A DNA stretch of 64,000 nucleotides, from contig NZ_CP045144.1 in NCBI RefSeq assembly GCF_009223885.1, positions 744,001-808,000 on the forward strand, written 5' to 3'. The position numbers and the translations under genes are program-made. The notes under the pieces were generated by a model. It was not told the DNA's origin. It did no database searches and saw nothing but the letters and a program-made list of their open reading frames with translations. This document shows, piece after piece, positions 11,000-21,005 of the stretch. Source of the DNA: Ancylobacter sp. TS-1 (GTDB lineage: Bacteria > Pseudomonadota > Alphaproteobacteria > Rhizobiales > Xanthobacteraceae). Within the stretch, counting starts at the first letter, position 1. Every line of letters starts with the position of its first letter.

Positions 11000-11715
11000 C
11001 GCGCAGCCCCTCGCGCGCGGACGACGACGCCGGTCTTGACGTGCTTGAGGCGACGCTCGGGCACCGCTTCCGGGATCGCGCGCATCTGCGCCTCGCCCTG
11101 ACCCACATCAGCTCGATCACTGGCCTGCAGGGCACGAAGGCGCGCGTGCGCTCCTATCAGCGCCTGGAATTCCTCGGCGACCACGTGCTCGGCCTCGTGG
11201 TGTCCGACATGCTCTTCCGGGCCTATCCGCAGGCGGAGGAGGGCGAGCTCTCGCGCCGCCTCGCCGATCTCGTCTGCGAGGACGCCTGCGCCGACGTGGC
11301 GCGCGCCATGGGCCTCGGGCCGCATCTGCGGCTGGGTTCCGGCGAGGACCGCACCGGCGGGCGCGAGCGGCCGGCCATTCTGGCGGACGTCGCCGAGGCC
11401 GTGCTGGCGGCGGTCTATCTCGATGCCGGATTTGCGGCCGCCGAGGCGACGGTGGAGCGGTTCTGGCGCCCGCGCCTGTCGACACCCGGCAGTTCCGCCC
11501 GCGACGCCAAGACGGCGCTGCAGGAATGGGCGCAGGGGCGCGGTCTGCCGCCGCCGTATTACCGGCTGGTCGAGCGTTCCGGTCCCGATCATAATCCCGA
11601 ATTCCGGATCGCCGTCGAGGTGCCCGGCTATACGCCGGTCGAGGCGACCGGTCCGTCCAAGCAGAACGCGCAGAAATCCGCCGCTGCGGCGTTCCTCGAA
11701 CAGGTTACCGAATGA
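10996..11715 (+). CDS. rnc: ribonuclease III
   Basis: RNase III cleaves double-stranded RNA in rRNA processing and mRNA decay. The 239-residue protein has the endonuclease domain signature RLEFLGDHVLGLVV (about residues 56-69) and the second acidic cluster ADVAEAVLAAVYLDAG. A C-terminal dsRNA-binding domain ends in PSKQNAQKSAAAAFL. It overlaps lepB upstream by 4 nt and era downstream by 4 nt, the conserved lepB-rnc-era arrangement. Confidence 0.97.
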   Translation: MTRSPSRADDDAGLDVLEATLGHRFRDRAHLRLALTHISSITGLQGTKARVRSYQRLEFLGDHVLGLVVSDMLFRAYPQAEEGELSRRLADLVCEDACADVARAMGLGPHLRLGSGEDRTGGRERPAILADVAEAVLAAVYLDAGFAAAEATVERFWRPRLSTPGSSARDAKTALQEWAQGRGLPPPYYRLVERSGPDHNPEFRIAVEVPGYTPVEATGPSKQNAQKSAAAAFLEQVTE

Positions 11716-12623
11716 ACGAGTCGACCGAACAGACGCGCTGCGGATTCGTTGCCCTGATCGGGGCGCCGAACGCGGGCAAGTCGACGCTTACCAATGCGCT
11801 GGTCGGCACCAAGGTGTCGATCGTCTCGCATAAGGTGCAGACCACGCGCTCGCTGGTGCGCGGCATCGCCCTCGACGGGGTGACGCAGATCATCCTCGTC
11901 GACACGCCCGGCATCTTCGCGCCGAAGCGCCGGCTGGAAAAGGCGATGGTGCGCTCAGCCTGGACCGGGGCGGGCGATGCCGACGCCGTGGTGCTGCTGG
12001 TCGACGCGCGCGCCGGCCTCACCGAGGATGTGCAGGCGATCATCCGCGGGCTAGTCGACGTGAAGCGTCCGCGCGCGATCCTGCTCAACAAGATCGACCT
12101 GGTGAAGCGCGATACCCTGCTCGAACTCGCCGCCAAGGTGGCCGAGCTGATCACTTTCGACCGGCTGTTCATGGTCTCGGCGCTCTCCGGCGACGGCCTC
12201 GTGGAACTGCGCGAATGGCTCGCCCAGACCCTGCCGCTCGGCCCGTGGCTCTATCCCGAGGACCAGATCTCCGACGCGCCGATGCGCATGCTGGCGGCCG
12301 AAATCACCCGCGAGAAGCTGTTCCATCGCCTGCACGAGGAACTGCCCTACCGCTCGACGGTGGAAACCGACTCCTGGCAGGAGCGCAAGGACGGCTCCGT
12401 GCGCATCGAGCAGACCATCTTCGTCGAGCGCGAGAGCCAGCGGAAGATCGTGCTCGGCAAGTCCGGCGAGACGATCAAGGCGATCTCCATGGCGGCCCGC
12501 AAGGAGCTGACCGAGATCGTCGAGTCGCCGGTTCACCTGTTCCTGTTCGTGAAGGTGCGCGAGAACTGGGCCGACGACCCCGAGCGCTACCGCGAGATGG
12601 GGCTCGATTTCCCGCACGAGTGA
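11712..12623 (+). CDS. era: GTPase Era
   Basis: Era is a GTPase that binds 16S rRNA and assists 30S maturation. GTPase motifs are all visible: GAPNAGKST (P-loop), the switch region with QTTRSLVRG, DTPG and NKID. The C-terminal KH domain contains IVLGKSGETIK. Length is 303 residues, as expected. It overlaps rnc by 4 nt and is followed 9 nt later by recO. Confidence 0.98.
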   Translation: MNESTEQTRCGFVALIGAPNAGKSTLTNALVGTKVSIVSHKVQTTRSLVRGIALDGVTQIILVDTPGIFAPKRRLEKAMVRSAWTGAGDADAVVLLVDARAGLTEDVQAIIRGLVDVKRPRAILLNKIDLVKRDTLLELAAKVAELITFDRLFMVSALSGDGLVELREWLAQTLPLGPWLYPEDQISDAPMRMLAAEITREKLFHRLHEELPYRSTVETDSWQERKDGSVRIEQTIFVERESQRKIVLGKSGETIKAISMAARKELTEIVESPVHLFLFVKVRENWADDPERYREMGLDFPHE

Positions 12624-12632
12624 GGCGCTCCG

Positions 12633-13361
12633 ATGGAGTGGTCCGACGAGGGCATCATCCTCGGCCTGCGCCGCCACGGCGAGGCCAATGCCATCGTCGA
12701 ACTGATGACCGCTGCCCATGGCCGCCATCTCGGCCTCGTGCGGGGCGGCGGCTCGCGCCGGCAGGCGGCGGCGCTCCAGCCCGGCAACGGCGTCAGCGTG
12801 GTCTGGCGGGCGCGGCTCGACGAGCATCTCGGCGCCTTCGCGCTGGAAGTCACCACGCCGCGCGCCGCCCGGCTGATGGCCCACGCCCATTCCGCCTTCG
12901 CGCTGAGCCATATCGGCAGCCTGCTGCGGCTTCTGCCGGAACGCGATCCCCATCCCGCCCTGCATGCGGCGCTGGAGGCCGTGGTCGGGCATCTCGACGA
13001 GGCGCGCCTGACCGGCATGATCATCGCCCGGCTGGAACTGATGATGCTGGCGGAGCTCGGCTTCGGCCTCGATCTGGAAAGCTGCGCGGCGACCGGCGGG
13101 CGCAACGACCTGCTCTACGTGTCGCCGAAATCGGGACGCGCGGTGAGCCGCGATGCCGGCGAGCCCTGGCGGGCCCAGCTGCTGCAGCTGCCCTTCTTCC
13201 TGATCAGCGAAGTGGCCGAGCCGCCCTCGCGCGACGACGTGGAGGCCGCTTTCGACCTTACCGGCTACTTCCTGGCGCGCCGGGTCTTCGAACCGCGCGG
13301 GCTCGCTCTGCCGGATGCCCGCGCGTCGCTGCTGGCGTCGCTGCGGCGGACGGCTAGTTGA
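12633..13361 (+). CDS. recO: DNA repair protein RecO
   Basis: RecO acts with RecR and RecF to load RecA on SSB-coated gapped DNA. The 242-residue product has the N-terminal OB fold beginning MEWSDEGIILGLRRHGE and an alpha-helical C-terminal domain with a cysteine in LESCAATGG. The E. coli protein is of similar size. It is the last gene of the lepB-rnc-era-recO series and its end overlaps the convergent small secreted protein gene by 8 nt. Confidence 0.95.
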   Translation: MEWSDEGIILGLRRHGEANAIVELMTAAHGRHLGLVRGGGSRRQAAALQPGNGVSVVWRARLDEHLGAFALEVTTPRAARLMAHAHSAFALSHIGSLLRLLPERDPHPALHAALEAVVGHLDEARLTGMIIARLELMMLAELGFGLDLESCAATGGRNDLLYVSPKSGRAVSRDAGEPWRAQLLQLPFFLISEVAEPPSRDDVEAAFDLTGYFLARRVFEPRGLALPDARASLLASLRRTAS

Positions 13362-13656
13362 GCGGCGTGGTGAAGGTCGAATCGGCGTAGTAGCGGCCGT
13401 TGTAGAAGAAGCGCTGGCCGACCCAGACCGTGTTGCACATGGGCACACGGATATAGACGGTCCGCCCGCGCGGATCGCGCCGTGCCACCTGCCGCTCGCG
13501 GCAGACATTCACCCAGCCTGTCGATCCCGATGTCTGCGGCGGGGCCTGCTCGCGCAGACCCAGATAGACATAGGTCGGCGGACTGGCGGCCGCTGCCGGC
13601 GCCGCGATGGCCGTCGTGATCGTGAGCGCGGCCAAGGCCGCAAGAATGATCTTCAT
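13354..13656 (-). CDS. small secreted protein of unknown function
   Basis: The 100-residue product has a clear Sec signal peptide (MKIILAALAALTITTAIAA, cleavage likely after APAAA). The mature part of about 75 residues contains two cysteines (in WVNVCRER and VPMCNTVW), which could form one disulfide, and several aromatic residues near the C-terminus (FFYNGRYYADSTF). I do not recognise the family. It converges on recO with an 8-nt overlap. The start at 13656 was chosen because it begins the signal peptide; the longer upstream reading has no such feature. Confidence 0.75.
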   Translation of the reverse strand: MKIILAALAALTITTAIAAPAAAASPPTYVYLGLREQAPPQTSGSTGWVNVCRERQVARRDPRGRTVYIRVPMCNTVWVGQRFFYNGRYYADSTFTTPLN

Positions 13657-13906
13657 ACCGGAAGCCCCCGCTTCGCGTAGACGAGCAAGACTACTCCGAT
13701 AGGGATAGAGTGAAAAGAGTTTAGTTCGATTTTCAAACCAAGATCGAACATGTCCTGTGCAGACGCGCGCCGACGGTGGCCGCCTTCGGGCCCGAGGCGC
13801 CTTGAATCCACTTGGCTGGGGATAGTGCAGCGGTTGGAACCGGCTCGGCCGGGCCGGACCCGCGTTCGCGTCTTGTTCCTGCCGCCGCTTCGGGTTAGCA
13901 GAAGAC

Positions 13907-16141
13907 ATGGGTGAGCCACCGATTCCGACCGACGACGGCACGATCGAACCGATCGGGCTCAAGGCGGCGCTCGAGGAGCGCTACCTCGCCTATGCGCTTT
14001 CCACTATCATGCACCGCGCCCTGCCGGACGCCCGCGACGGGCTGAAGCCGGTGCACCGGCGCATTCTCTACGGCATGCGGCTGCTGCGGCTCGATCCCGG
14101 CGGCGGCTTCCGCAAGAGCGCCAAGATCGTCGGCGACGTGATGGGCTCGTTCCATCCGCACGGCAACATGGCGATCTACGACGCCATGGTGCGTCTGGCG
14201 CAGGATTTCTCGCAGCGCTACCCGCTCGTCGACGGGCAGGGCAATTTCGGCAATATCGACGGCGACAACGCCGCCGCCGAACGCTACACCGAGGCACGCC
14301 TGACCGAGGTCGCGCGCCTGATCCTCGACGGCATCGACGAGGACGCGGTCGACTTCCGCCCGAACTATGACGGCACCACGGAAGAACCCGTGGTCATGCC
14401 GGGGGCGTTCCCCAACCTGCTCGCCAACGGCTCCACCGGAATCGCCGTCGGCATGGCGACTTCGATCCCGCCGCACAACGCGGCCGAGCTGATCGACGCC
14501 AGCCTGCATCTGATCGAAAACCGGCAGGCGACCACCGACGACCTGCTGAAATTCGTACAGGGCCCCGATTTCCCGACCGGCGGCGTCATCATCGAATCGC
14601 CGTCCTCCATCGCCGATGCCTACGCTACCGGGCGCGGCGGCTTTCGGCTGCGGGCGCGCTGGGAGAAGGAAGAGACCGGGCGCGGCACCTATGTGATCGT
14701 CGTCACCGAGATTCCCTACGGCGTGCCGAAGTCGCGCCTCGTGGAGAAGATCGCCGACCTGCTCAACGAGAAAAAGCTGCCGCTGCTCGCCGATGTGCGC
14801 GACGAGAGCGCCGAGGATGTGCGCCTCGTGCTGGAGCCGCGGGCGCGAAACGTCGATGCCGAGCTGCTGATGGAAAGCCTGTTCCGGCTCACCGAGCTGG
14901 AAACGCGCTTCCCGCTCAACATGAACGTTCTCGTCGGCGGACAGGTGCCGAAGGTGGTGAGCCTCGGCGAGGCGCTGCGCGAATGGGTCGACCATCGCCG
15001 CGAGGTGCTGCTGCGCCGCTCGCGCCACCGCCTCGCCGAGATCGAGCGCCGGCTGGAAGTGCTGGCCGGCTACCTGATCGCCTATCTCAACCTCGACGAG
15101 GTGATCCGCATCATCCGCGAGGAGGACGAGCCCAAGCCGACGCTGATCAGGACGTTCGAACTGACCGACGTGCAGGCCGAGGCGATCCTCAACATGCGCC
15201 TGCGCAGCCTGCGCAAGCTCGAGGAATTCGAGATCCGCAAGGAACACGACGCGCTCTCCAAGGAGAAGGAGGGCATCGAAGCGTTGCTCGCCTCCGAGGC
15301 GAAGCAGTGGAAGACCGTGGCCTGGCAGCTCGGCGAGACGCGCAAGATGTTCGCGCCCGAGACGACACTCGGCCGCCGCCGGACCACCTTTGGTCAGGCC
15401 GCCGCGCACGATGCGGGCGCGGTGATCGAGGCGCTGGTGGAGCGCGAGCCGATCACCGTCGTTGTCTCCGAAAAGGGCTGGATCCGCGCCCTCAAGGGCC
15501 ATGTGGCCGACCTCGCCACGCTGGCCTTCAAGGGTGACGACAAGCTCAAGCTGCGCTTCTTCACTGAGACGACGGCCAAGCTGCTGGTCTTCGCCACCAA
15601 TGGACGCTTCTACACGCTGGAGGCTTCCAAGCTGCCGGGCGGGCGCGGCCATGGCGAACCGCTGCGTCTGTCGATTGATCTCGAGCAGGAAGCCGACATC
15701 GTGGACGTGCTGCCCTATCAGGGCGGGCGCAGGCTGCTGGTGGCGGCCAAGGAAGGGCGCGGCTTCCTCGTTTCCGAGGATGAGTGCCTCGCCAATACCC
15801 GCAAGGGCAAGCAGGTGCTGGGCGTCGACGGGCAGGATGCGGTGAAGGTGGTGCCAGCGGTCGGCGATACGGTGGCAGTGATCGGCGAGAACCGGAAGCT
15901 GCTGGTGTTCCCGCTGGCACAGATACCCGAGATGGTGCGCGGGCGCGGTGTGCGTCTCCAGCGCTACAAGGACGGCGCGATGAGCGACGTGAAGGTCTTC
16001 GCCGCCGCCGACGGCCTGACCTGGACCGACACGTCGGACCGCACCTGGACCGTTACCGACCTCACCGAATGGCGCGGCGAGCGCGCCGGCGCCGGCCGGC
16101 TGCCGCCCAAGGGCTTCCCGCGCACCAACAGGTTCGCCTGA
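13907..16141 (+). CDS. parC: DNA topoisomerase IV subunit A
   Basis: ParC is the DNA-cleaving subunit of topoisomerase IV, which unlinks daughter chromosomes. The 744-residue protein has the catalytic Tyr127 in AERYTEARL and the breakage-reunion domain typical of type IIA enzymes, with a shorter C-terminal domain than GyrA. The quinolone region reads [11 protein letters not shown], so the position of E. coli Ser80 is Met88 and that of Glu84 is Asp92. The GyrA-box glycine motif is absent, separating it from the gyrA gene at 53344. parE is not in the window. A terminator follows immediately. Confidence 0.96.
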   Translation: MGEPPIPTDDGTIEPIGLKAALEERYLAYALSTIMHRALPDARDGLKPVHRRILYGMRLLRLDPGGGFRKSAKIVGDVMGSFHPHGNMAIYDAMVRLAQDFSQRYPLVDGQGNFGNIDGDNAAAERYTEARLTEVARLILDGIDEDAVDFRPNYDGTTEEPVVMPGAFPNLLANGSTGIAVGMATSIPPHNAAELIDASLHLIENRQATTDDLLKFVQGPDFPTGGVIIESPSSIADAYATGRGGFRLRARWEKEETGRGTYVIVVTEIPYGVPKSRLVEKIADLLNEKKLPLLADVRDESAEDVRLVLEPRARNVDAELLMESLFRLTELETRFPLNMNVLVGGQVPKVVSLGEALREWVDHRREVLLRRSRHRLAEIERRLEVLAGYLIAYLNLDEVIRIIREEDEPKPTLIRTFELTDVQAEAILNMRLRSLRKLEEFEIRKEHDALSKEKEGIEALLASEAKQWKTVAWQLGETRKMFAPETTLGRRRTTFGQAAAHDAGAVIEALVEREPITVVVSEKGWIRALKGHVADLATLAFKGDDKLKLRFFTETTAKLLVFATNGRFYTLEASKLPGGRGHGEPLRLSIDLEQEADIVDVLPYQGGRRLLVAAKEGRGFLVSEDECLANTRKGKQVLGVDGQDAVKVVPAVGDTVAVIGENRKLLVFPLAQIPEMVRGRGVRLQRYKDGAMSDVKVFAAADGLTWTDTSDRTWTVTDLTEWRGERAGAGRLPPKGFPRTNRFA

Positions 16142-16145
16142 AAAA

Positions 16146-16181
16146 GCCGCCGGCCCGAGGGAGCCGGCGGCCAAGTTTTTT
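16146..16181 (+). terminator. rho-independent terminator after parC
   Basis: A perfect 9-bp GCCGCCGGC/GCCGGCGGC stem with an 8-nt loop is followed by CAAG and six T residues. It starts 5 nt after the parC stop codon. Confidence 0.88.
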
Positions 16182-16275
16182 CGTCGGTCCGGTTGGGGAA
16201 CGCGGTAGGGGGCCTCACTCTCGCAACGCGACGTCCGGCCGGCCCCTTACGAGGACCGGCCGGTAGAAAACGGTC

Positions 16276-18291
16276 TCAGATGCCGATCTTGCCGCCGTCC
16301 TTCTTGGTGATGACCACGACCGCCGGGCGCACCGGCATGTCGTCCTTGAAGTCCGGCCAGCGGGTGGAAAGGTCCTCGTAGTAGGACGGGCGGCCGAAGG
16401 GCGCCCAGTCGGTGCCGCCGTCGCCGGGGTGCTGCACGGCGACGAAGGCGGCGCGGTCGTCCGGCGAGAACAGCGGGCCGCACAGCTCGGCGCCGACCGG
16501 GACGCGGAAGAACAGCTTCGACGTCGCCCGGGCGCCGCCCTCGACATCCACCGCCCAGAGCCCGTCCGTGCGGCCGGTCTCCTTCGGGCTGTTGCCGTCG
16601 GTCGCCACCCACAGCCGCCCGGCCGAATCGACCGCGCAGTTGTCGGGCATGCCGAACCAGCCATTGCGCGTGGTGTCGGTGGAGAAGGAGGCGCCGACCG
16701 CCGCCACGGAGGGATCGCCGCACTTCAGCAGCACTTCCCACGTGCCCTTGGTGGCGGCGAAGTCTCCATCGGCCTCGGTTAGCTCGATGATGTGGCCGAA
16801 GGCGTTCTTGGCGCGCGGGTTGGCGGCGTCGACCTGGTCGTCCTTGCGCTTGGTGTTGTTGGTCAGCATGACATAGACCTTGCCGTTGACACCGTTCGGC
16901 TGGATGTCCTCGGGCCGGTCCATCTTGGTGGCGCCGAGCAGGTCGGCGGCGCGGCGGGTTTCGATCAGCACATCGGCCTGGCTGGCGAAGCCGTTGGCGG
17001 CGGTGAGCGGGCCCTCGCCGAAGACCAGCGGCATCCAGGCCAGCGCGCCGTCGGCGTCGAACTTGGCGACGTAGAGCGTGCCGGAATCGAGCAGGTCGAC
17101 ATTGGCGGCGCGGTCGTTCGGGTTGAACGTGCCGGCAGTCACGAACTTGTAGACGTAGTCGAAGCGCTCGTCGTCGCCGAGGTAGAACACCACCCGGCCG
17201 TCCTTCGCCACGATCGACTCGGCGCCCTCATGCTTGAAGCGGCCCAGCGCGGTGCGCTTCTTCGGCACCGAATTCGGGTCGTTCACGTCCACTTCGACGA
17301 TCCAGCCGAAGCGGTTCGGCTCGTTCGGCTCCTTGGCGAGGTCGAAGCGGGGATAGATGTTGCCCCACTCATAGGCGCCTTCCGGCACGCCGTAGCGCTT
17401 GTAGTTGGCGGCCTCCTTGTGGCCCTCGGGCAGCTTGCCGAGGAAATAGCCGTGGAAATTCTCCTCGGCCATCACATAGGTGCCCCAGGGGGTGACACCG
17501 CCGGCGCAGTTGTTCAGCGTGCCGATCACCTTGGTGCCGGTCGCGTCTTCCGCCGTCTTCAGGCGGTCGCTGCCGGCAGCCGGGCCGGTGATCTGCATCG
17601 GCGTGGTGGAGGTGATGCGGCGGTTGAGCTTGCCCTCGCGCACGACCTGCCACTTGCCGTCGACCTTGCGGATCTCGACGATGCTGCCGCCATGCGCGGC
17701 CATCTCGATGTCGACGCGCTTCCGGTCGGCCGGGGCCACCTTGAGCTTGCCTTCCGACACATTGACGATGCCGGGGAACATCAGGTGTTCGTTGGTGTAT
17801 TCGTGATTCACCACCAGCAGGCCGTGCTCGGCCGAGCCGTCGAGCGGGATGAAGCCGACATAGTCGTTATTGTAGCCGAACTGGCGGCGCTGGGCCTCGG
17901 CGCTCTGGTTCTTCGGGTCGAAGGCCGGCGAATCGGGGAACAGGGCATCGCCCCAGCGCAGCAGCACGTCGGCGTCGTAGCCTTCGGCCACGTGGTGGGT
18001 CTGGTCGACGCCCGCCTCGACCTCGACGAAGGTGAAGGCCGAGTTGCCGGCGACATTGCCGGCCGCATTCGCCTTCTCGGCGGACAGCAGCGCCATCGGG
18101 CCGACGGTGGAGGCAATGGCGGAGACGGCGAGCGAGCCCTTCAGCAGGCCGCGTCGCGAGAAGCGGATGGAGATGAGTTCGCCCATCGTCGGGTTGACGG
18201 TCGGATTGCTGCCCGCGCCCTCGGCCTCTTCGAGAAGGCTGGTGCGGAAGGGCGACTTCTGAGCGTCGTGATCACGGGTTTCGTCGGTCAT
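16276..18291 (-). CDS. phoX: PhoX-family alkaline phosphatase (Tat-exported)
   Basis: PhoX enzymes are calcium- and iron-dependent periplasmic phosphatases that release phosphate from organic esters under phosphate starvation. The 671-residue protein has a twin-arginine signal, RFSRRGLLKG at residues 43-52, followed by a hydrophobic stretch, consistent with export of a folded metalloenzyme. The long DUF839 beta-propeller region includes VVNHEYTNEH, NNCAGGVTPWGTY and MPDNCAVDSAGRLW. The start MTDETRDH lies 64 nt downstream of a near-consensus Pho box. It is the last gene of a leftward block but likely has its own promoter. Confidence 0.93.
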   Translation of the reverse strand: MTDETRDHDAQKSPFRTSLLEEAEGAGSNPTVNPTMGELISIRFSRRGLLKGSLAVSAIASTVGPMALLSAEKANAAGNVAGNSAFTFVEVEAGVDQTHHVAEGYDADVLLRWGDALFPDSPAFDPKNQSAEAQRRQFGYNNDYVGFIPLDGSAEHGLLVVNHEYTNEHLMFPGIVNVSEGKLKVAPADRKRVDIEMAAHGGSIVEIRKVDGKWQVVREGKLNRRITSTTPMQITGPAAGSDRLKTAEDATGTKVIGTLNNCAGGVTPWGTYVMAEENFHGYFLGKLPEGHKEAANYKRYGVPEGAYEWGNIYPRFDLAKEPNEPNRFGWIVEVDVNDPNSVPKKRTALGRFKHEGAESIVAKDGRVVFYLGDDERFDYVYKFVTAGTFNPNDRAANVDLLDSGTLYVAKFDADGALAWMPLVFGEGPLTAANGFASQADVLIETRRAADLLGATKMDRPEDIQPNGVNGKVYVMLTNNTKRKDDQVDAANPRAKNAFGHIIELTEADGDFAATKGTWEVLLKCGDPSVAAVGASFSTDTTRNGWFGMPDNCAVDSAGRLWVATDGNSPKETGRTDGLWAVDVEGGARATSKLFFRVPVGAELCGPLFSPDDRAAFVAVQHPGDGGTDWAPFGRPSYYEDLSTRWPDFKDDMPVRPAVVVITKKDGGKIGI

Positions 18292-18354
18292 GGGGGGCTC
18301 CGGCAGGTTGACCCGCTCCGGTCTGGAGACGTTCCAATCTGCTAGGCCGGGCCG

Positions 18355-18372
18355 ATCACAGGGGCATGACAC
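18355..18372 (-). promoter_or_regulatory. Pho box (PhoB binding site) upstream of phoX
   Basis: Read leftward, the site is GTGTCAT-GCCC-CTGTGAT. Each 7-mer matches the CTGTCAT consensus at six of seven positions, with the exact 4-nt spacer. Ten nt further lies TAGCAG, a plausible -10. The site is 64 nt before the phoX start codon, the place expected for PhoB activation. Confidence 0.7.
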
Positions 18373-18383
18373 CGGCGGCAGGT

Positions 18384-19133
18384 CTACTCGTCGTAGCGCA
18401 CCCAGCCGGCCGGGGCGAGGCGCTCCTGCGGCACGAAGCGGCGCTTGTAGTTCATCTTGTCGGACCCTTCGACCCAGTAGCCGAGATAGACATAGGGCAG
18501 GCCCATCGCCTTCGCCTTGGCGATGTGGTCGAGGATCATGAAGGTGCCGAGCGAACGGCCGGGCGCTTCCGGCTCGTAGAACGAGTAGACCATGGACAGG
18601 CCGTCGGCGAGCACGTCGGTCAGCGCCACGCCATGCAGCGCGCCCTGTCCGCGCCCGTGCACCGCCGTGCCCGGCCCGCGCCGGCGATACTCGATGAGGC
18701 GGGTGCGGACATGGCTGTCCTCCACCATCATGGCGTAGTCGAGCACGGTCATGTCGGCCATGCCGCCATCGGAATGCCGGCTGTCGAGATAGGCGCGGAA
18801 CAACGAATACTGCTCGGCGGTCGGCACGGCGGCGCGGATGTCGCCGATCAGGTCCTCATTGGCCTGGCGGACCCGGCGGAAGCTGCGCGTCTCGCGGAAA
18901 TCGTCGACGCAGACCCGCACCGAGACGCAGGCCCGGCACTGCTCGCAGGCCGGCCGGTAGGCGATGGACTGGCTGCGCCGGAATCCGCCATGCGTCAGCA
19001 CGTCGTTGAGCTGCGTCGCCCGCTCGCCGACGAGATGCGTGAAGACCTTCCGCTCCGACCGGCCCGGCAGATACGGGCAGGGCGAGGGGGCGGTGAGGTA
19101 GAATTGCGGTGTGTCGCGCGGGTGTTCGGTCAC
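18384..19133 (-). CDS. bpt: aspartate/glutamate leucyltransferase
   Basis: Bpt adds leucine from Leu-tRNA to N-terminal Asp or Glu of proteins, making an N-degron recognised by ClpS and degraded by ClpAP. The 249-residue product begins [13 protein letters not shown] (GTG start), which aligns with family N-termini; an in-frame TTG at 19160 is an alternative. The conserved segment [15 protein letters not shown] and the cysteine cluster CEQCRAC (about residues 67-72) are present, as is [13 protein letters not shown] near the C-terminus. It follows the RDD gene by 85 nt on the same strand. Confidence 0.93.
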   Translation of the reverse strand: MTEHPRDTPQFYLTAPSPCPYLPGRSERKVFTHLVGERATQLNDVLTHGGFRRSQSIAYRPACEQCRACVSVRVCVDDFRETRSFRRVRQANEDLIGDIRAAVPTAEQYSLFRAYLDSRHSDGGMADMTVLDYAMMVEDSHVRTRLIEYRRRGPGTAVHGRGQGALHGVALTDVLADGLSMVYSFYEPEAPGRSLGTFMILDHIAKAKAMGLPYVYLGYWVEGSDKMNYKRRFVPQERLAPAGWVRYDE

Positions 19134-19218
19134 GGGTTCTTCACGCAGGGGATGCGCCAAGGATTGCGCGCCCCGGCCCGGACGTCAAAGCCCCAATTTC
19201 ACCGGTCGCGCTTTCGTG

Positions 19219-19734
19219 TCAGCGATAGCGGCTCAGTTCGAGGATCCGCGCCTCGTTGTTGACCACGACGGTGCCGATGATGAAGTCGTGCAGCAGGCGT
19301 TTGCGGCCGTTGAAGAGCGCGACGATGGCGACCAGCGGGGTGAACACGCTGGTCGCGACCCAGAACAGCACGACGCTGACCACGGCGAGGGTCGGGGTCA
19401 TCGGCGCGCCGTCGAGCTGGCGCATCTCGACGCCCATGGCGCGCATGCCGAGCGTCGCGCTCTGCCGGCCGCCGAGGGTGAGGCCGGCATAGATGAGCGC
19501 CCACACGACCGAGGTCGGGCCGACGAGGCTGAACAGGAACCAGCCCAGCCCGAGGGTGAGGAAGCCGAACACGAAGATCACCAGCCCGGCCATGGCGATC
19601 GGCACCGAGACGATGACCGCGTCGAGCAGGAAGGCGACGAAGCGGCGGGAGAGAACGCCGTGGAAATATTCCGGTTCGGAGACCGGATCGAAGGCATAGG
19701 GCCTCGGCTCACGGGAATAGGGCGCCTCGCTCAT
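19219..19734 (-). CDS. RDD family membrane protein
   Basis: This 171-residue protein carries an RDD domain: the Arg-x-x-Ala-x-x-x-Asp pattern appears in SRRFVAFLLDAVIV at the start of the first membrane segment. Two more hydrophobic segments follow (around residues 53-85 and 120-145), with TLGMRAMGVEM between them, a hallmark block of the family. RDD proteins are poorly characterised; some are linked to ion transport. It lies between ilvA and bpt on the same strand, and the RDD-bpt adjacency recurs in related genomes. Confidence 0.88.
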   Translation of the reverse strand: MSEAPYSREPRPYAFDPVSEPEYFHGVLSRRFVAFLLDAVIVSVPIAMAGLVIFVFGFLTLGLGWFLFSLVGPTSVVWALIYAGLTLGGRQSATLGMRAMGVEMRQLDGAPMTPTLAVVSVVLFWVATSVFTPLVAIVALFNGRKRLLHDFIIGTVVVNNEARILELSRYR

Positions 19735-19770
19735 GCCGGGTCCTCTGCCTTTCGGTTTGCGCGCACGGCG

Positions 19771-20997
19771 TCAGCCGCCCGCGTGCCAGTCGATGCGCGT
19801 CACATCCATGCCGTTCTCGATCAGCGCCCGGTGCACCTCGTCGGCATGGGCGCGGTCGCGGGTCTCGACCGTCACGTCGAGACGGGCGCCCTTGGCGTGC
19901 ACGTCGAGGAAGTGGCGCTTGTGCTCCACTTCGAGGATGTTCGCGCCGAGATCGCCGAGCAGCGTCGAGATGATGCCGAGCTCGCCCGGCCGGTCGAGCA
20001 TGGAAAAGCGGAACGAGACGATTCGTTCCTCGCGCTCCAGCTCGCGCATCATGATCGAGGCCACGATGCGCGGGTCGATATTGCCGCCCGAGACCACCAG
20101 CCCGACCTTGCGCCCGCGATAGCGGTCGGGATCGGCGAGCAGGGCGGCGAGCCCGGCGGCGCCGGCGCCCTCGGCCAGCGTCTTCTGCTGCGTCAGGAAC
20201 AGGTTCACCGCGCGCTCGATGGTGGGCTCGTCCACCAGCACCACGTCGGAGACGAGGGCGGAGACCAGTTCGCGGGTGAGCACGCCGGCCTGCTTGACCG
20301 CGATGCCCTCGGCCAGCGTGGCGCCCTCGCAGGGCAGGTTCTGCTGGTGCAGCGCGTTCCACATGCAGGGATACAGGCGCGTCTCGACGCCGACGATCTC
20401 GATGTCGGGCCGCATGTCGCGCGCGGCGACCGCCATTCCGGAGATCATGCCGCCGCCGCCGACCGGCACCAGCAGCGCGTCGAGGTCGGGCGCGTCCTCC
20501 AGCATCTCGGCGGCGATGGAACCCTGTCCGGCGATGACATGGGCGTCGTCATAGGGATGCACCCAGACGAGGTGCTCCTGCTGGGCGATGCGGTCGGCCT
20601 CCTCGGAGGCGTCGCCGACCGACTCGCCGTGCAGCACGACGCGGGCGCCATGCGCCTCGGTCGCCGCCACCTTCACGATCGGCGTGTGCTTTGGCATGAC
20701 GATGGTGGCGCGGATGCCGAGCCGGGCGGCGTGGTAGGCGACCGCCTGCGCGTGATTGCCGGCCGACATCGCCACGACGCCGGCGGCGCGCTCCTGCGGC
20801 GACAGGCTGGAAAGCTTCACCAGCGCACCGCGCTCCTTGAAGCTCGCCGTGACCTGGAGGTTCTCGTACTTCACATAGACATGGGCGCCCGTAATCGCCG
20901 AGAGGCGCGGCGCCGGCAGCGTGGGCGTGCGCAGCACCGCGCCGTCCAGCAGCAAGCGTGCGGCGGCAACGTCGGCGGGAGAGACGGGCAGGGTCAT
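19771..20997 (-). CDS. ilvA: threonine ammonia-lyase (ACT-containing)
   Basis: This PLP enzyme deaminates threonine to 2-oxobutanoate, the entry to isoleucine synthesis. PLP binds Lys54 in TASFKERGAL; the phosphate loop is VPVGGGGMISGMA. A single C-terminal ACT-type regulatory domain (about residues 325-408) contains DRPGELGIISTLLGDLGANI. The length of 408 residues fits the short form found in many bacteria, with one ACT domain rather than the two of E. coli IlvA. The start MTLPVSPAD lies 8 nt after the stop of the permease gene, so the two are probably cotranscribed. Confidence 0.93.
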   Translation of the reverse strand: MTLPVSPADVAAARLLLDGAVLRTPTLPAPRLSAITGAHVYVKYENLQVTASFKERGALVKLSSLSPQERAAGVVAMSAGNHAQAVAYHAARLGIRATIVMPKHTPIVKVAATEAHGARVVLHGESVGDASEEADRIAQQEHLVWVHPYDDAHVIAGQGSIAAEMLEDAPDLDALLVPVGGGGMISGMAVAARDMRPDIEIVGVETRLYPCMWNALHQQNLPCEGATLAEGIAVKQAGVLTRELVSALVSDVVLVDEPTIERAVNLFLTQQKTLAEGAGAAGLAALLADPDRYRGRKVGLVVSGGNIDPRIVASIMMRELEREERIVSFRFSMLDRPGELGIISTLLGDLGANILEVEHKRHFLDVHAKGARLDVTVETRDRAHADEVHRALIENGMDVTRIDWHAGG

Positions 20998-21005
20998 CGA
21001 ACCAC

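Noticed and set aside
13715..13745. Possible LexA site upstream of parC (GTTC-N7-AAAC)
   Set aside because: The second half does not match GTTC, and parC is not a usual SOS target.
13895..16174. A 759-codon minus-strand open frame opposite parC
   Set aside because: Same reasoning: no domain, no ribosome site and fully explained by the codon bias of parC on the other strand.
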